A stretch of 64,000 bases of DNA from Plotosus lineatus (taxonomy: Eukaryota; Chordata; Actinopteri; Siluriformes; Plotosidae), in the NCBI GenBank assembly GCA_024760905.1, contig JALRMN010000026.1, positions 630,001-694,000 on the forward strand, given 5' to 3'. Each line of letters starts with the position of its first letter. Position 1 is the first letter of the stretch. A model generated the notes under the pieces. That model was given only the letters and a program-made list of their open reading frames with translations, had not been told where the DNA came from and searched no databases. The translations under genes were made by a program, and so were the position numbers. Positions 11,402 through 20,935 of the stretch are shown here, in pieces.

Positions 11402-11402
11402 G
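11365..11402 (-). repeat. (ATC)n, Rex3 (GAT)n tail
   Basis: ATC tract abutting the 3' end of a minus-strand Rex3 copy. On the element strand it is (GAT)n, in line with the GATG-type tails of Rex3. Confidence 0.9.
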
Positions 11403-12495
11403 CTTTGTCCAGGGTCGGGTCACGGGGGCAGCAACCTAAGCAAATAGGTCCAGATGTCCCTCTCCCCAGCCACTTCCTCCAACTCTCCTGGGGGGACACC
11501 GTGGCGGTCCCAGACAAGCCGAGAGACATAGTCCCTCCAGCGTGTTCTAGGTCAACCCCGGGGTTTTTCCCGGTTGGACATGCCTGAGACACCACACCAG
11601 GGAGGCGTCCGGGAGGCATTCTGACCAGATGCCTGAGCCACCTCAACTGGCCCTTCTCAATGCGGAGAAGCAGCGGATCAACTCTGAGCTCGCCACGGAT
11701 GGTAGAGCATCTCACCTTATCTCTAAGGGAGAACCCCGCCACCTGGCAAAGGTCTTGTCCTTCCGGTCACTACCCAAAGCTTGTGACCATAGGTGAAGGT
11801 TGGAACGTAGATCGACTGGTAAATTGAGAGCGTCGACTTGCGGCTCAGCTCCTTCTTCACCACAACAGACCGTTACAGGCTTTGCTTAACAGGAGAGGCT
11901 GCAGCGATCCATCTGTCGATCTCTCGCTCCATCCTTCCCTCACTCGTAAACAAGACCCCAAGATACTTAAACTTCTCCACATGGGATAGGACCTAATGCC
12001 CGAAGGGTGCAGTCTACCCTTGTCTGACTGAGAACCATGGCCTCAGACTTGGAGGTACTGATCCTCATCCCTGGCTGCTTCGCACTAGGCTGCGATTCGC
12101 TCCAATGAGAGCTGGGGGTCCCGACTTGATGAAGCCAAAAATGACAACATCATCCGCAAAAAGCATAGATGAAATCCGATGGCCACCAAACCAGAACCCC
12201 TCAACGCCTCGACTGCGCCTAGAAATTCTGTCCATAAAAATTATGAACAGAATCGGTGACAAAGGACAGCCTTAGCGGACTCCAACTCCCACCAGAAACG
12301 AATTCGACCCGTTATTGCCAATACGGACCAAACTCTGGCTCCGGTGATACAGCGATCGAATGGCTCATAGCAAAGGGTCCGGAAGGCCGTATTCTCAGAG
12401 CACGCCCCACAAGATCGTTCGAGGGACATGGTCGAAAGCATTTGGAGCGTATAGTGTTGGTCAAGAGTGCTACAGTCAGTGGGGTAAAACTTTGG
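11403..12495 (-). pseudogene. Rex3 LINE, 5'-truncated RT and C-terminus
   Basis: On the minus strand the copy runs from the block before the active site (ending near 12495) through [18 protein letters not shown] and SMLFADDVVIFGF (FADD retained near 12150) to AGFSLRDKVRCSTIRGEL and RGRGTSGPICL. A Rex3-specific conserved block precedes FADD at about 12250-12270. The frame is broken repeatedly, and near 12440 about 60 bp of the AFDRVPR region are missing. Confidence 0.87.
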
Positions 12496-12734
12496 CTCAT
12501 TCTTCAAACGAAAAGTACATCAAAGATAACCATGAAATTTTTCGCAACCAAGAACCTCGATGAGGTAAGAATGGGACCAAAGTCCAAATCAGAACTCTAG
12601 AAACTCAGAACCTTGACAGCCTAACTGTTTTGGAAAAAAGAAGAGACATTACACTGTAAAAAACATGCCCCATCCCAACTGTATTGACACCTGTAGCAGG
12701 CATCAATTTTCAGACTAGCTCATTTTGTACATCT

Positions 12735-12855
12735 TCTTTTCCTTTCGGATTTTTTCCCTTTCTCGGGAGTCGCCACAGCGAATCACCTGATTTGCACATT
12801 TGATTTGGCATAGGTTTTTTACTTCAGATGCCCTTCCTGTCACAACCCTGTAAAT
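12735..12855 (-). mobile_element. RTE-tailed tRNA SINE, 3' part only
   Basis: Minus-strand copy of the SINE 3' end: tail 'cctttcgg..ttttccctttctcgggagtcgccacag', then the segment containing GGTTTTTTACTTCAGATGCC. The tRNA head and body are missing. Confidence 0.85.
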
Positions 12856-12967
12856 TGCAAATTTTCTTTGAAATATTGGCTCATATGACTTCATAGCTTT
12901 TTGTTTTTCGTTTTATTCACATTTACATAACATCCCAACTTTTCCAATACAGATGGTACACACACAG

Positions 12968-13203
12968 GGATCCATCACTTTTTGTATTTAATGGGGACCG
13001 AGACACCCGAGACACCACGAGACACCGCCGATATTTTTATTTTTGTTTGTTTGGGTTTTTTTTTTTTTTTTTTTTGGCATAATTGGCCTTGTTTTGCGGC
13101 ATTTTCTTTAACTTTCCCCTATTTTTCCTTATTTTCGATGAATATGCTTGAAAAACCCAAGATACACTAAAGCCGCAGAAACTGAAGCACGAAGTAGCAA
13201 GAG

Positions 13204-13205
<2 letters not shown>
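12968..13205. mobile_element. Small pogo-like TIR element (MITE)
   Basis: Left end CAGGGATCCATCACTTTTTG and an opposite end that reads AGTGATCTCTTGCTACTTCG on the minus strand. The interior is T-rich with a long T run. The termini resemble those of the neighbour at 13241 and Tigger-type TIRs. No coding capacity. Confidence 0.5.

Positions 13206-13240
<35 letters not shown>
13206..13240. repeat. (TA)n microsatellite
   Basis: TA dinucleotide tract separating two small TIR elements. Confidence 0.95.
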
Positions 13241-13243
<3 letters not shown>

Positions 13244-13450
13244 GGATCCTTCACTTTCCATGATTAATTGGGACTGAGACCCCCCGCCCCCGCGACTGTC
13301 AAATTTAGCGAAGTTGGATCAACCCTCGACTGACGTATACGTACATGTATATATGTATATAATATCAATAAATACATATTCAACGCTATAAATGCTTATA
13401 ATAACAATAAAACATTCAAAAACAATGCAGAAGATGTAAATAAAATATTA

Positions 13451-13499
<49 letters not shown>

Positions 13500-13826
13500 T
13501 TTTTATGTGAGGTGCGCATCTGAGGGTGTGCACACGCACGTGTGCACATTAATGTGCGTGCACACACTCAGAAGCGCATCTCACATAAAAATGTAAGTAG
13601 TTTTGATGGGGGGGGAGTTAGGGGTTTTTTTTTGTTTGTTTGTTGGAGTATTTTTTTTTTGTATAATTGGCATCGTTTTGCGACATTTTCCTTAAATTTT
13701 CCACCATTCTTTTTTAATTTCCTTCTTTTTTTTCATTTGATGAATTAAAAAAAAAAAATAAATAAAATAATGCACTGAAGTCGCATGAATTGAAGCGTGA
13801 AGTAGCAAGGGATCCATGTATAAATA
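13241..13826. mobile_element. Small pogo-like TIR element with internal (AC)n
   Basis: Left end CAGGGATCCTTCACTTTCCA; the right end reads CATGGATCCCTTGCTACTTC on the minus strand. (AC)n at 13452-13494 and T-rich text similar to 13050-13140 lie inside. Non-autonomous; class inferred from termini. Confidence 0.5.
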
Positions 13827-13866
13827 TACATTATTCATATATAAAAATAAATAAAATGATAATAAT

Positions 13867-13882
13867 AATAATACAATAAACA
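13867..13882 (+). repeat. SINE target-site duplication, left
   Basis: AATAATACAATAAACA, identical to 14235-14250 across the SINE. Confidence 0.95.
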
Positions 13883-14234
13883 GGGGTAGTGGTGGTCTAG
13901 TGGTATAGGGCGCTGGATCGCTGATCCAAAGGTTGGGGGTTCGAGTCCCACTCTCCACAAGGTTGTCACTGTCCCCCCCAGTGCCGCTAACTGGGTTATC
14001 AAAGGCAGGCCATGTCTCCCACTGTCTATGGTGAGAGGCATGTAAAAGAACCATTGCTGACTTTCGTAAAGAGTAGGCTGCCAAGTCGTCAGCGTGTTTC
14101 TGTCCCTTGCTAAAAGGGTTGTGACAGGAAGGGCATCCGACGTAAAAACCTCTGCCAAATCAAACGTGCGAATCAGATGATTTGCTGTGGCGACTCCCGA
14201 GCAAAAGGGAAAAAGCCGAAAGGAAGACAGACAG
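13883..14234 (+). mobile_element. tRNA SINE with RTE-derived 5' UTR piece and tail, full length
   Basis: A 352-bp complete copy. The tRNA-like head has an A box (GGTCTAGTGG, about 13895) and a perfect B box (GGTTCGAGTCC, about 13939). A body of about 150 bp follows. The next segment, GACAGGAAGGGCATCCGACG with about 40 further bases, matches the RTE LINE 5' UTR at 47404-47460. The last 60 bp (GATTTGCTGTGGCGAC.. to GCCGAAAGGAAG) match the RTE 3' end. A perfect 16-bp TSD flanks it. RTE machinery probably mobilised it; Pol III would transcribe it from the internal boxes. Confidence 0.92.
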
Positions 14235-14250
14235 AATAATACAATAAACA
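14235..14250 (+). repeat. SINE target-site duplication, right
   Basis: AATAATACAATAAACA, second copy. Confidence 0.95.
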
Positions 14251-14297
14251 ATTAAAACAGTAGATACATCAATAAAGTCAGTAGACACAATATAAAT

Positions 14298-14299
<2 letters not shown>

Positions 14300-14382
<83 letters not shown>
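14300..14382. repeat. (TA)n microsatellite
   Basis: About 80 bp of TA repeats directly left of a TA-flanked TIR element. Confidence 0.95.
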
Positions 14383-14774
14383 TGTACAGTCGGCCCTCTC
14401 CTTCCAGGTTACGAAAAACATTTTCCTACATTTTTGTCCTCTTTTATGAAAACAACCTCTTTTTAAGAAAAGCGCCAAACGCGCCATTCAAAATTTCAAA
14501 CGCGCCATTCAAAATTCAAACAATGCACGAGTTGCTCTCTCGTTGGCTGTCTCCCAACATCCCGCCCCGCTGGCCTCCCATTGGCCAGGAGGGAGCTGAC
14601 CTGTACACATACTTCCTGTTTGTCACACTCATGGAGAGTTGAACAGGACAGTGTTATATTTCGTTATCGCCAAAACCCCTCTACAATTCGGATGATATTG
14701 TAGCAGAAGGAGACCGTAAAGCGGAAATACAGTGACAGAGGTGATTATTTTGGCACGATATTGAAGCAAAAGGA

Positions 14775-15122
14775 GGGATCAGTGGTGGTCTAGTGGTATA
14801 GGGCGCCGGCTCACTGATCCAAAGGTTGGGGGTTCGAGTCCCACTCTCCTCAAGGTTGTCACTGTCCCCCCCACTGCAGCTAACTGGGTTATCAAAGGCG
14901 GGCCATGTCTCTTGCTGTCTATGGTGAGAGGCATGTAAAAGAACCATTGCTGACTTTTGTAAAAGAGTAGCTTCAAAGTCGTCAGCGTGTTTCTGTCCCT
15001 TGCTAAAGGGTTGTGACAGGAAGGGCATCCGACATAAAAACCTCTGCCAAATTAAACATGCGAATCAGATGATTTGCTGTGGCGACTCCCGAGTAAAAGG
15101 GAAAAAGCCGAAAGGAAGGAAG
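14775..15122 (+). mobile_element. RTE-tailed tRNA SINE, full length
   Basis: A 348-bp copy with A box, B box (GGTTCGAGTCC near 14832), RTE 5' UTR-like segment and RTE tail. Flanked by a perfect 15-bp TSD ATTGAAGCAAAAGGA at 14760-14774 and 15123-15137. It interrupts the TIR element, so it is the younger insertion. Confidence 0.93.
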
Positions 15123-15351
15123 ATTGAAGCAAAAGGAATATGAAAACAGAGTGCTCCATGGGACAAGACCTCCGATCTTGCAAGGAAGCAAGTTAATATT
15201 GAATCAGCACCTCTGATCTTTCAAACAGGTACTGTAATTCTGCTTTGAATACAACATCCCATCCATATAAGCATTTAAATAGAATTGCTCCGTCAGTTGC
15301 GCACTGCATGTGGGCGAAGCCCGCATTCGGCAAAACACACCAGAGAGAGGT

Positions 15352-15355
15352 TTGT

Positions 15356-15412
<57 letters not shown>

Positions 15413-15432
15413 TGTGTGTGTGTGTGTGTGTG
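15352..15432. repeat. (GT)n(GA)n(GT)n compound microsatellite
   Basis: Same order and same position within the TIR element family as at 10116 and 58470. Confidence 0.95.
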
Positions 15433-15812
15433 ATACAGCACTCTGGGAACAGCCTATTCACTCAGAGATTTCTTTCTGTGTCTTACCCTCTTGCTTGAGG
15501 GTGTCAATGATGGCCTTCTGGACAGCAGTCAGGTCGGCAATCTTACCCATGATTGCGGTTTTGAGTAATGAACCAAGCTAGGAGTTTTTAAAAGCATCTG
15601 GAATCTTTTGCAGGCGTTTAGAGTTAATTCGTTGATTCAGGTGAATAGCTCGTTTAGAGTACCTTGTCATGATATGCTAATTTTTTGAGATAGGAAATTT
15701 GGGTTTTCATGAGCTGTATGCCAAAATCATCAGTATTAAAACAATAAAAGACCTGAAATATTTCAGTTAGTGTGCAATGAATCTAAAATATATGAAAGTT
15801 AAATTTTTATTA
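15433..15812 (-). pseudogene. Tc1-like transposase N-terminus with 5' flank
   Basis: Minus-strand ATG at 15548-15550 opens MGKIADLTAVQKAIID, the paired-like helix-turn-helix start of a Tc1 transposase common in fish. A TGA at 15458-15460 interrupts the frame within the first helix-turn-helix, and the sequence stops at the (GT)n tract at 15433, so about 300 residues including the DDE domain are missing. The upstream flank to 15812 includes 'atatgctaattttttgaga', typical of the terminal region of these elements. The Gypsy LTR cuts it at 15814. Confidence 0.8.
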
Positions 15813-15813
15813 G

Positions 15814-16869
15814 TGTTACGTATACGTGGCCCTCTTAAATCCTTACCAATGGAAAATACCAATGAATATCAAGAGACCCCGTACAGAATGACCAAGTAAA
15901 TGACCAACAAACAAGGTGGCTAACTTTAAATAATCTTTTAAATAATGAACCATTAAGCAAGGTATGATACAGTTACAAGGTTGTGCACAGGTACCATTTA
16001 GTATAAGAACTAACTACTCTGGGTGTGAGCACAGATTAGAGTTCACTATGGGGGAATTGATCTCACCAAACTTGATTGCAGCTGACGAACTGCAATGTAT
16101 GCATGTACATGTCCATACAGTCATTCAGCGGATTTCCTCATGACACACCAAGGTCTTGACATGTATCCTTGAGAAAAATTCACTGCTGGGGACAAGAACC
16201 ACTCCTGAGGAGATGCAGCCAAACACAATGGACAGTCCTCCAGAGATCCTTCATGGATCCACTCTTGAGTCGTCCTAACAAATATCCAGGATATCCAAGC
16301 AGACAGTCCTCGCCTGAGTGAAGGACAGTTCAGCCCTGGAATTCACCAAGAACCCTTGCAGATTCAAAGTGCTGCTTCTTCTTCTCTGTCCTTCTTAGAT
16401 CTCCCCAAAACCAAGTGGTCCTGGTTTCCCCCCAACAAGTTGTTTTCTCTCTGGTACAAACCTGAACAAGCCCATGCGAACCACAACATGTCTGTGTTGC
16501 TCCTCCCCTCCGTTGGATTGTGCAACTCCAGTCCTTCCCACTGTTTTCTATAGGATGCAATACTCCCTTGTGATTTCACAACACCCCAAAGCATTGTACA
16601 ATACCACCAGTACACATGCACCCAGGTCTCATACCACTACTACCTTAAAGTACATGTGTCCTCAAACATATTGCATCTATGTGTGAAACTATCAATAGCC
16701 CTGACTCCCCAATGTGTACCAGTGAGTAGATACAGCAGACATATATTATATAAGTATTTTAGTAAAGATACGTCGGACCCCCAATTTAGACTATGACCAC
16801 CTTTTATATTACACATCATTAAGACACTTATTAAAACAAATCAATATGACTCTACCCTAGTATATAACA
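15814..16869 (-). repeat. Gypsy 3' LTR (type II)
   Basis: On the minus strand it begins TGTTATATACTAGGG directly after a polypurine tract and ends TACGTAACA, giving TG...CA termini and a length of 1056 bp. A block of about 100 bp (16437-16540) is shared with the other LTR at 19955-20060, but the remainder differs strongly, so the two LTRs are different subtypes. Confidence 0.8.
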
Positions 16870-16870
16870 A

Positions 16871-16886
16871 TCCTCCCCCCTTAAAG
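16871..16886 (-). other. Polypurine tract
   Basis: CTTTAAGGGGGGAGGA on the minus strand, one base before the 3' LTR. It would prime plus-strand synthesis. Confidence 0.8.
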
Positions 16887-16959
16887 AAAGAAAGCTGTAA
16901 TAAAATGGAAGCTTTCTTTACTAGTGTCCAGTCATATCTACCAACTCTAAGAGCTATGT

Positions 16960-17794
16960 GTACTCCCTATTTTATCCTGGATAATGCGTCCGCAATGAGA
17001 TTAACCTTTCCTCGAACATGTTGTATGTCTAAATTAAACTCCTGCAAAAACAAACTCCATCTAAGCAATTTTTGATTCCTGTTCTTCATATTGCTTATGA
17101 CTGTGAGTGGGTTGTGCTCCATGTATACCACGACTGATCCTGGTGCACTACCTAACTACATTTCGAAATGTTGCAAAGCTAACACTAAAGCTAAAGCTTC
17201 TTTCTCCACAGTGGAATAATTTCTCTTACACGGGTTGAACTTCTTTGAAAAGTAGCAAACGGGATGTTCTACACTCTCCTCATCTTCCTGCAACAACACA
17301 GCACCTGCCCCAATATCACTAGCATCAATTGCCAGCTTGAAAGGAGTATCTAGGTCTGGAGCCTTAAGTACTGGAGTACTGACTAATACGGCCTTGAGTT
17401 GATCAAAGGCTTGTTGACACTGACTATTCCCAGCAAAACGTGTCTTCTTGCTGAGCATATTAGTCAACGGTGAAGCTATCCTTGCAAAATTCTGACAATA
17501 CCTGCGATAGACTCCAGCCATGCCTAGAAATCTTCAAAGTTCACATGTACTAGATGGAGCTGGAAAGTGAGAAATCGCTTCAACCTTAGCTGACTGTTTC
17601 TTAGTCATAGAACGAGTGATGGCACAATCAGGAAATAACTCTGGAAACTCCTGTTCCAACAACACGGTATCAGATGCCCCAGGTTTTTCTGCCACCTGTG
17701 GACTAGCTGTAACCTTGCCGCCAGCTAAGTCATTATCAAGTAAGAATGATACCCCCTCAACCGGGACAGAAGGCCTAACACCAACAGTAACCAT
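16960..17794 (-). pseudogene. Gypsy Pol remnant: protease end joined to RNase H
   Basis: The minus-strand reading begins MVTVGVRPSVPVEG, the protease C-terminal region with NDLAGGKV. After ITRSMTKKQ it jumps directly to KVEAISHFPAPS, the text that normally follows the RT palm, so the RT is deleted. RNase H follows (DASDIGAGAVLLQ, then HPVCYFSKKF) and ends at IADALSR near 16975. In-frame stops occur after STCEL (about 17534) and after HFEM (about 17154). No integrase lies between RNase H and the polypurine tract. Confidence 0.85.
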
Positions 17795-17820
17795 CCCAGA
17801 AACTAAGTCTGATTTTAAAT

Positions 17821-19287
17821 TTAATCGATGTAGAGGTACATTTCCAAAACTTCATCACAGGTCTTCTCAGACAAAGGCAACACCCCCTCTAACATCAAAG
17901 ACTGAGAAGCTCCAGTGTTCCTGAGGATCTTAATGGGCTGTGGTCTAGAACCATCACTACTCAGTGAAACAAATCCCTCTGACACGAATGGCCTATACCC
18001 TTCATGAATCTCCTCCTGTATGGAACATTTAACCGCTGGTTTCTTCTGCTTAGGGAACCTAAGTAACTGTGCCTTACCTACAGTAAGTGCATTGGAAGCA
18101 GACTGACATTTATTCCTCTTCTCAAGTAGTGAACATTCGGACGTAATATGCCTTGGTTTCTTACAAAAGTAACATAGGATGCGTGGGCCTGCACCTGATC
18201 GGGAAGTACAGCCTGTGCCTGACTCCTTCCTAACAGTAGACCCTCGATTTGACTGACTGGAATTAACTACTCCTTGAATCCTATTCTGACCCAACTTACG
18301 TTTATCACTGAAATAGTTACCACCTGACTTGCGGAAAGACGTTTTGTGTGTGAGGGCATAATCATCGGCACTGATAGCAGCTTTATGCAACTCACTAACT
18401 TTTTGTTCGTCTAAATGAGTCTTGATCTCCCCCGGCAAACATTGTTTAAATTGTTCAATGAGAATCAGTTGTCTGAGCCTATCATAATCCCTGTCAACCT
18501 CCTTTGAAGAACACCACCTCTCCAACATTTCTTCTACTTCTCTAGCGAACTCTACATAAGTTTGATTATCCTGCTTCCTATACTGACGGAACTTCTGCCT
18601 ATAAGCCTCTGGAACTAACTCATATGCCTTCAGAATGACCCCTTTAACTACCTCATAATCTGCACATTGTTCAACTGACAAAGCTGAGTACACCTCCTGA
18701 GCTTTACCCTTCAACACACTCTGTAACAAAACTGTCCATGCTACCTTGGGCCACTTTATGCTAGCAGCTACCTTTTCAAAATGCCGAAAATACTTGTCTA
18801 CATCCCTTTCCTGAAATGGTGGAAGAAGCCGAACCTCCCTACTAGCATTAAACTGTGTCTCAGTTGGAGCTGGTGTAGTCTTAGAACTTTCAATCTCCAA
18901 TTCCTTCATTCTAATTTGAAATTGTGCCTGCCTTTCTTTGTCTTCCCTCTCCATCTGAGCTTCTAATTCTTTTAACCGCAACTCATGCTCAAGTTCTAGC
19001 TTCCTAAGCTCTGTTAAACCGCCTTCCTGACTAGTATATACACAAGACTCATCTAAGAGTTCCTCATCTACCAAGTATCTAACCAAAGCATGCCTCACTT
19101 CTGATTTCCTCATTGACGTCTTGACATTAACCTCATAATGCTTTGCTAGCAGTACTAACTCTGTTTTCTTTAACTTGTCGATTGGCCCCAAATCAGGGTT
19201 ATTTTTGAAACTCCCAACAAATGCTGCTGCATCAAACTCAGTGGGACTCATGGTGTCTTGTGTGTTGGTCAATTCAAAGTAATTCAA
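17821..19287 (-). pseudogene. Ty3/Gypsy Gag with SCAN-like capsid, zinc knuckle and protease start
   Basis: A 488-codon minus-strand frame. Residues about 35-75 resemble a SAP-like fold (TELVLLAKHYEV). About 95-145 is a charged coiled coil. About 160-310 is a capsid region with the SCAN-like signature LRQLILIEQFKQCLPGEI. A CCHC knuckle, CYFCKKPRHITSEC, follows. The protease active-site motif reads NTGAS where DTGAS is expected, so the catalytic Asp is Asn. A frameshift near 17845 separates it from the rest of protease. SCAN domains are known to derive from the capsid of Gmr1-like Gypsy elements, so this Gag probably belongs to that group. Confidence 0.88.
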
Positions 19288-19396
19288 ACAACAACAAATT
19301 TGGAAGGGCCAATTTGGTAATTTACCAGAACCTCAAAATTTAGATCATAAACCCCTTCAACAATGCTTTCAGGACCTCTGACAATGTTTGGTTCAG

Positions 19397-19414
19397 ATCC
19401 CGGACGAGCCCCCA
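19397..19414 (-). other. Primer-binding site, tRNA-Pro
   Basis: TGGGGGCTCGTCCGGGAT on the minus strand, complementary to the 3' end of tRNA-Pro including CCA, four bases after the LTR end TACGTAACA (19419). Confidence 0.88.
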
Positions 19415-19418
19415 CTTT

Positions 19419-19460
19419 TGTTACGTATGGGTAATGGATTCTATTGGACGAGCCCCCACT
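19419..19460 (-). other. Chimeric LTR/PBS junction
   Basis: After the type I LTR ends at 19461 the sequence repeats a 13-nt piece of the Pro primer site (TGGGGGCTCGTCC, 19446-19458), then about 27 bases ending CATACGTAACA like the end of a type II LTR, then the complete primer site. It looks like a recombination point between two related elements. Confidence 0.7.
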
Positions 19461-20162
19461 TGTTACGGATAGGACAATTCAGATGATTGAAATTGCCCTG
19501 TGAACACAGCAAAGCATGGCAGACCACGACATAAACTATGTACAATTTAATTATATGAACAAAATAAGACAAAATTCACATTACTTACAACTTAGACCTA
19601 AACCATATACAAATTAACCAAGGGTTCCATAGTCACCAAGTGCCTGCAGCAGGATAAATATAGTGATGGCACATGTGCTGGCGGGGAAAGGCTTGCCATT
19701 CCGTGTGTCGGACGAAACCACTGACGACCATCCTCGCATGGGCTGTGCGTGGACGTGGATGCTGGACTGTGTCGATAAAGTCCCGAACCACGAAACTTAG
19801 GTGAAGCGTGTTACATGGTTCACCTGAGATGAGTTGATCCATGATCCACCTGAAGAGCCACGAGGAGACTGGAAAAGCCTGGAGGAGACTGTAAGAGACT
19901 GGAGGAGACTGTAGCCTGTTGGTAACAGGTCCTAAATATAGATTCCCCAAACCAAGTTGTTTTCTCTCTGCTACAAGCCTGAACAAGCCCCTGCAAGCCC
20001 AGACAAGCCCCAACATGTCTGTGTTGCTCCTCCCCTCATTTGGATTGCGCAACTCCAGTCCTCTATGGAAAATTACAACAGCCTCCAACAGCTGAGTCAC
20101 GCCACACTCTCTTCCATTATGTTTATATTTACATTCACACAAATAGGTACATACTCCTAACA
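19461..20162 (-). repeat. Gypsy LTR (type I), shared between two elements
   Basis: 702 bp, TGTTAGGAG to CCGTAACA on the minus strand. It is preceded by its own polypurine tract (20163-20176), which marks it as the 3' LTR of an upstream remnant, and followed by a primer-binding site, which makes it also the 5' LTR of the downstream body. Confidence 0.75.
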
Positions 20163-20176
20163 CTCTCCCCCTAAAG
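20163..20176 (-). other. Polypurine tract of upstream Gypsy remnant
   Basis: CTTTAGGGGGAGAG on the minus strand, directly before the type I LTR. Confidence 0.75.
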
Positions 20177-20644
20177 AGAAGAACGTTTTGCAGAAACTGT
20201 CTTCAAGTCATACCATTCACAGCATCACAATCTACACAACATTTTCACTCTTTACAAAGTGCATCAGCTCCAACTTTACCCCATAAGATCATTACTGATC
20301 AACACATCAACACCCGGAGCTGGGAGAGCATCGAGAACACCCACTTTAATTTAACCAGAAATCAGGCCTGACCAGTCAACTTGACAAACTGGAGAGTAGC
20401 TAGAGTCACTTATACCCTACAGTAAAACATCGGCAATACCTGAAGACTCAACAAAAGTCATAACATCCTTCAAAATCAGAGACCAAAGAGTTCCAGTATC
20501 CCTTAATATCAAAATGGGCCATGGGGTAGAATTATCTCCCATAAGTGAAACAGAGCCTTGAGACATACAAGGTAAATCCTCCTCCAGAAACACAGCACCT
20601 GACATCATGTCCTCGTAAACAAAACTCTCCACATTCAGTCTCTC
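20177..20644 (-). pseudogene. Gypsy protease remnant
   Basis: The minus-strand reading contains MSQGSVSLMGDNSTP, then ILRDTGTLWS with the protease Asp retained, and after frame changes LPAPGVDVLISNDLMG. It is homologous to the protease region of the element at 17.5-18.0 kb. It runs directly into a polypurine tract, so RT, RNase H and integrase are missing. Confidence 0.75.
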
Positions 20645-20801
20645 GTTTGTAAACAATGGACGCAGCATCATTACATCATTACGTCAGCGTACTACATAGG
20701 TACGTCTGAACTCAAAATTTGAATTTTTTTTTTGGAAAAAAAAAACAAAACATAAAATCGAAAAAACGTAAAACGGATGAACGTAAGTCGGGGAGCGTCT
20801 G
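20645..20801. mobile_element. Right-end fragment of the CAGACGCTCCCC TIR element
   Basis: The text from 'gtttgtaaacaatggacgcagc' on matches the right end of the complete element at 28780-29692 (about 29560-29692), ending 'aagtcggggagcgtctg' then TA. It is joined to the Gypsy remnant on its left. Confidence 0.8.
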
Positions 20802-20855
20802 TATATTCATTACAGTCCAAAATATAGTCCGGTTGGTTGTACAACTGCAGGTCCT

Positions 20856-20857
<2 letters not shown>

Positions 20858-20934
<77 letters not shown>

Positions 20935-20935
20935 T
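20858..20935. repeat. (AATC)n microsatellite
   Basis: About 19 tandem AATC units. Confidence 0.95.

Larger units (their letters stand above)
14387..15432. mobile_element. Microsatellite-bearing TIR element, copy 2, right end lost
   Basis: The left terminus CAGTCGGCCCTCTC follows TA (14385-14386). Like copy 3 at 57787 it continues with 'aggttacgaaaaacattttccta', 'ccattcaaaatt' and 'aatacagtga' blocks, then 'cacctctgatctttcaaacag' and the (GT)(GA)(GT) tract at 15352-15432. A SINE is inserted at 14775-15122. The right half is replaced by a Tc1 fragment at 15433. Non-autonomous. Confidence 0.75.

Noticed and set aside
13883..13960. Possible functional tRNA gene (A and B boxes present)
   Set aside because: The clover-leaf is imperfect, the anticodon loop varies among copies, and the sequence continues into a SINE body with a TSD.
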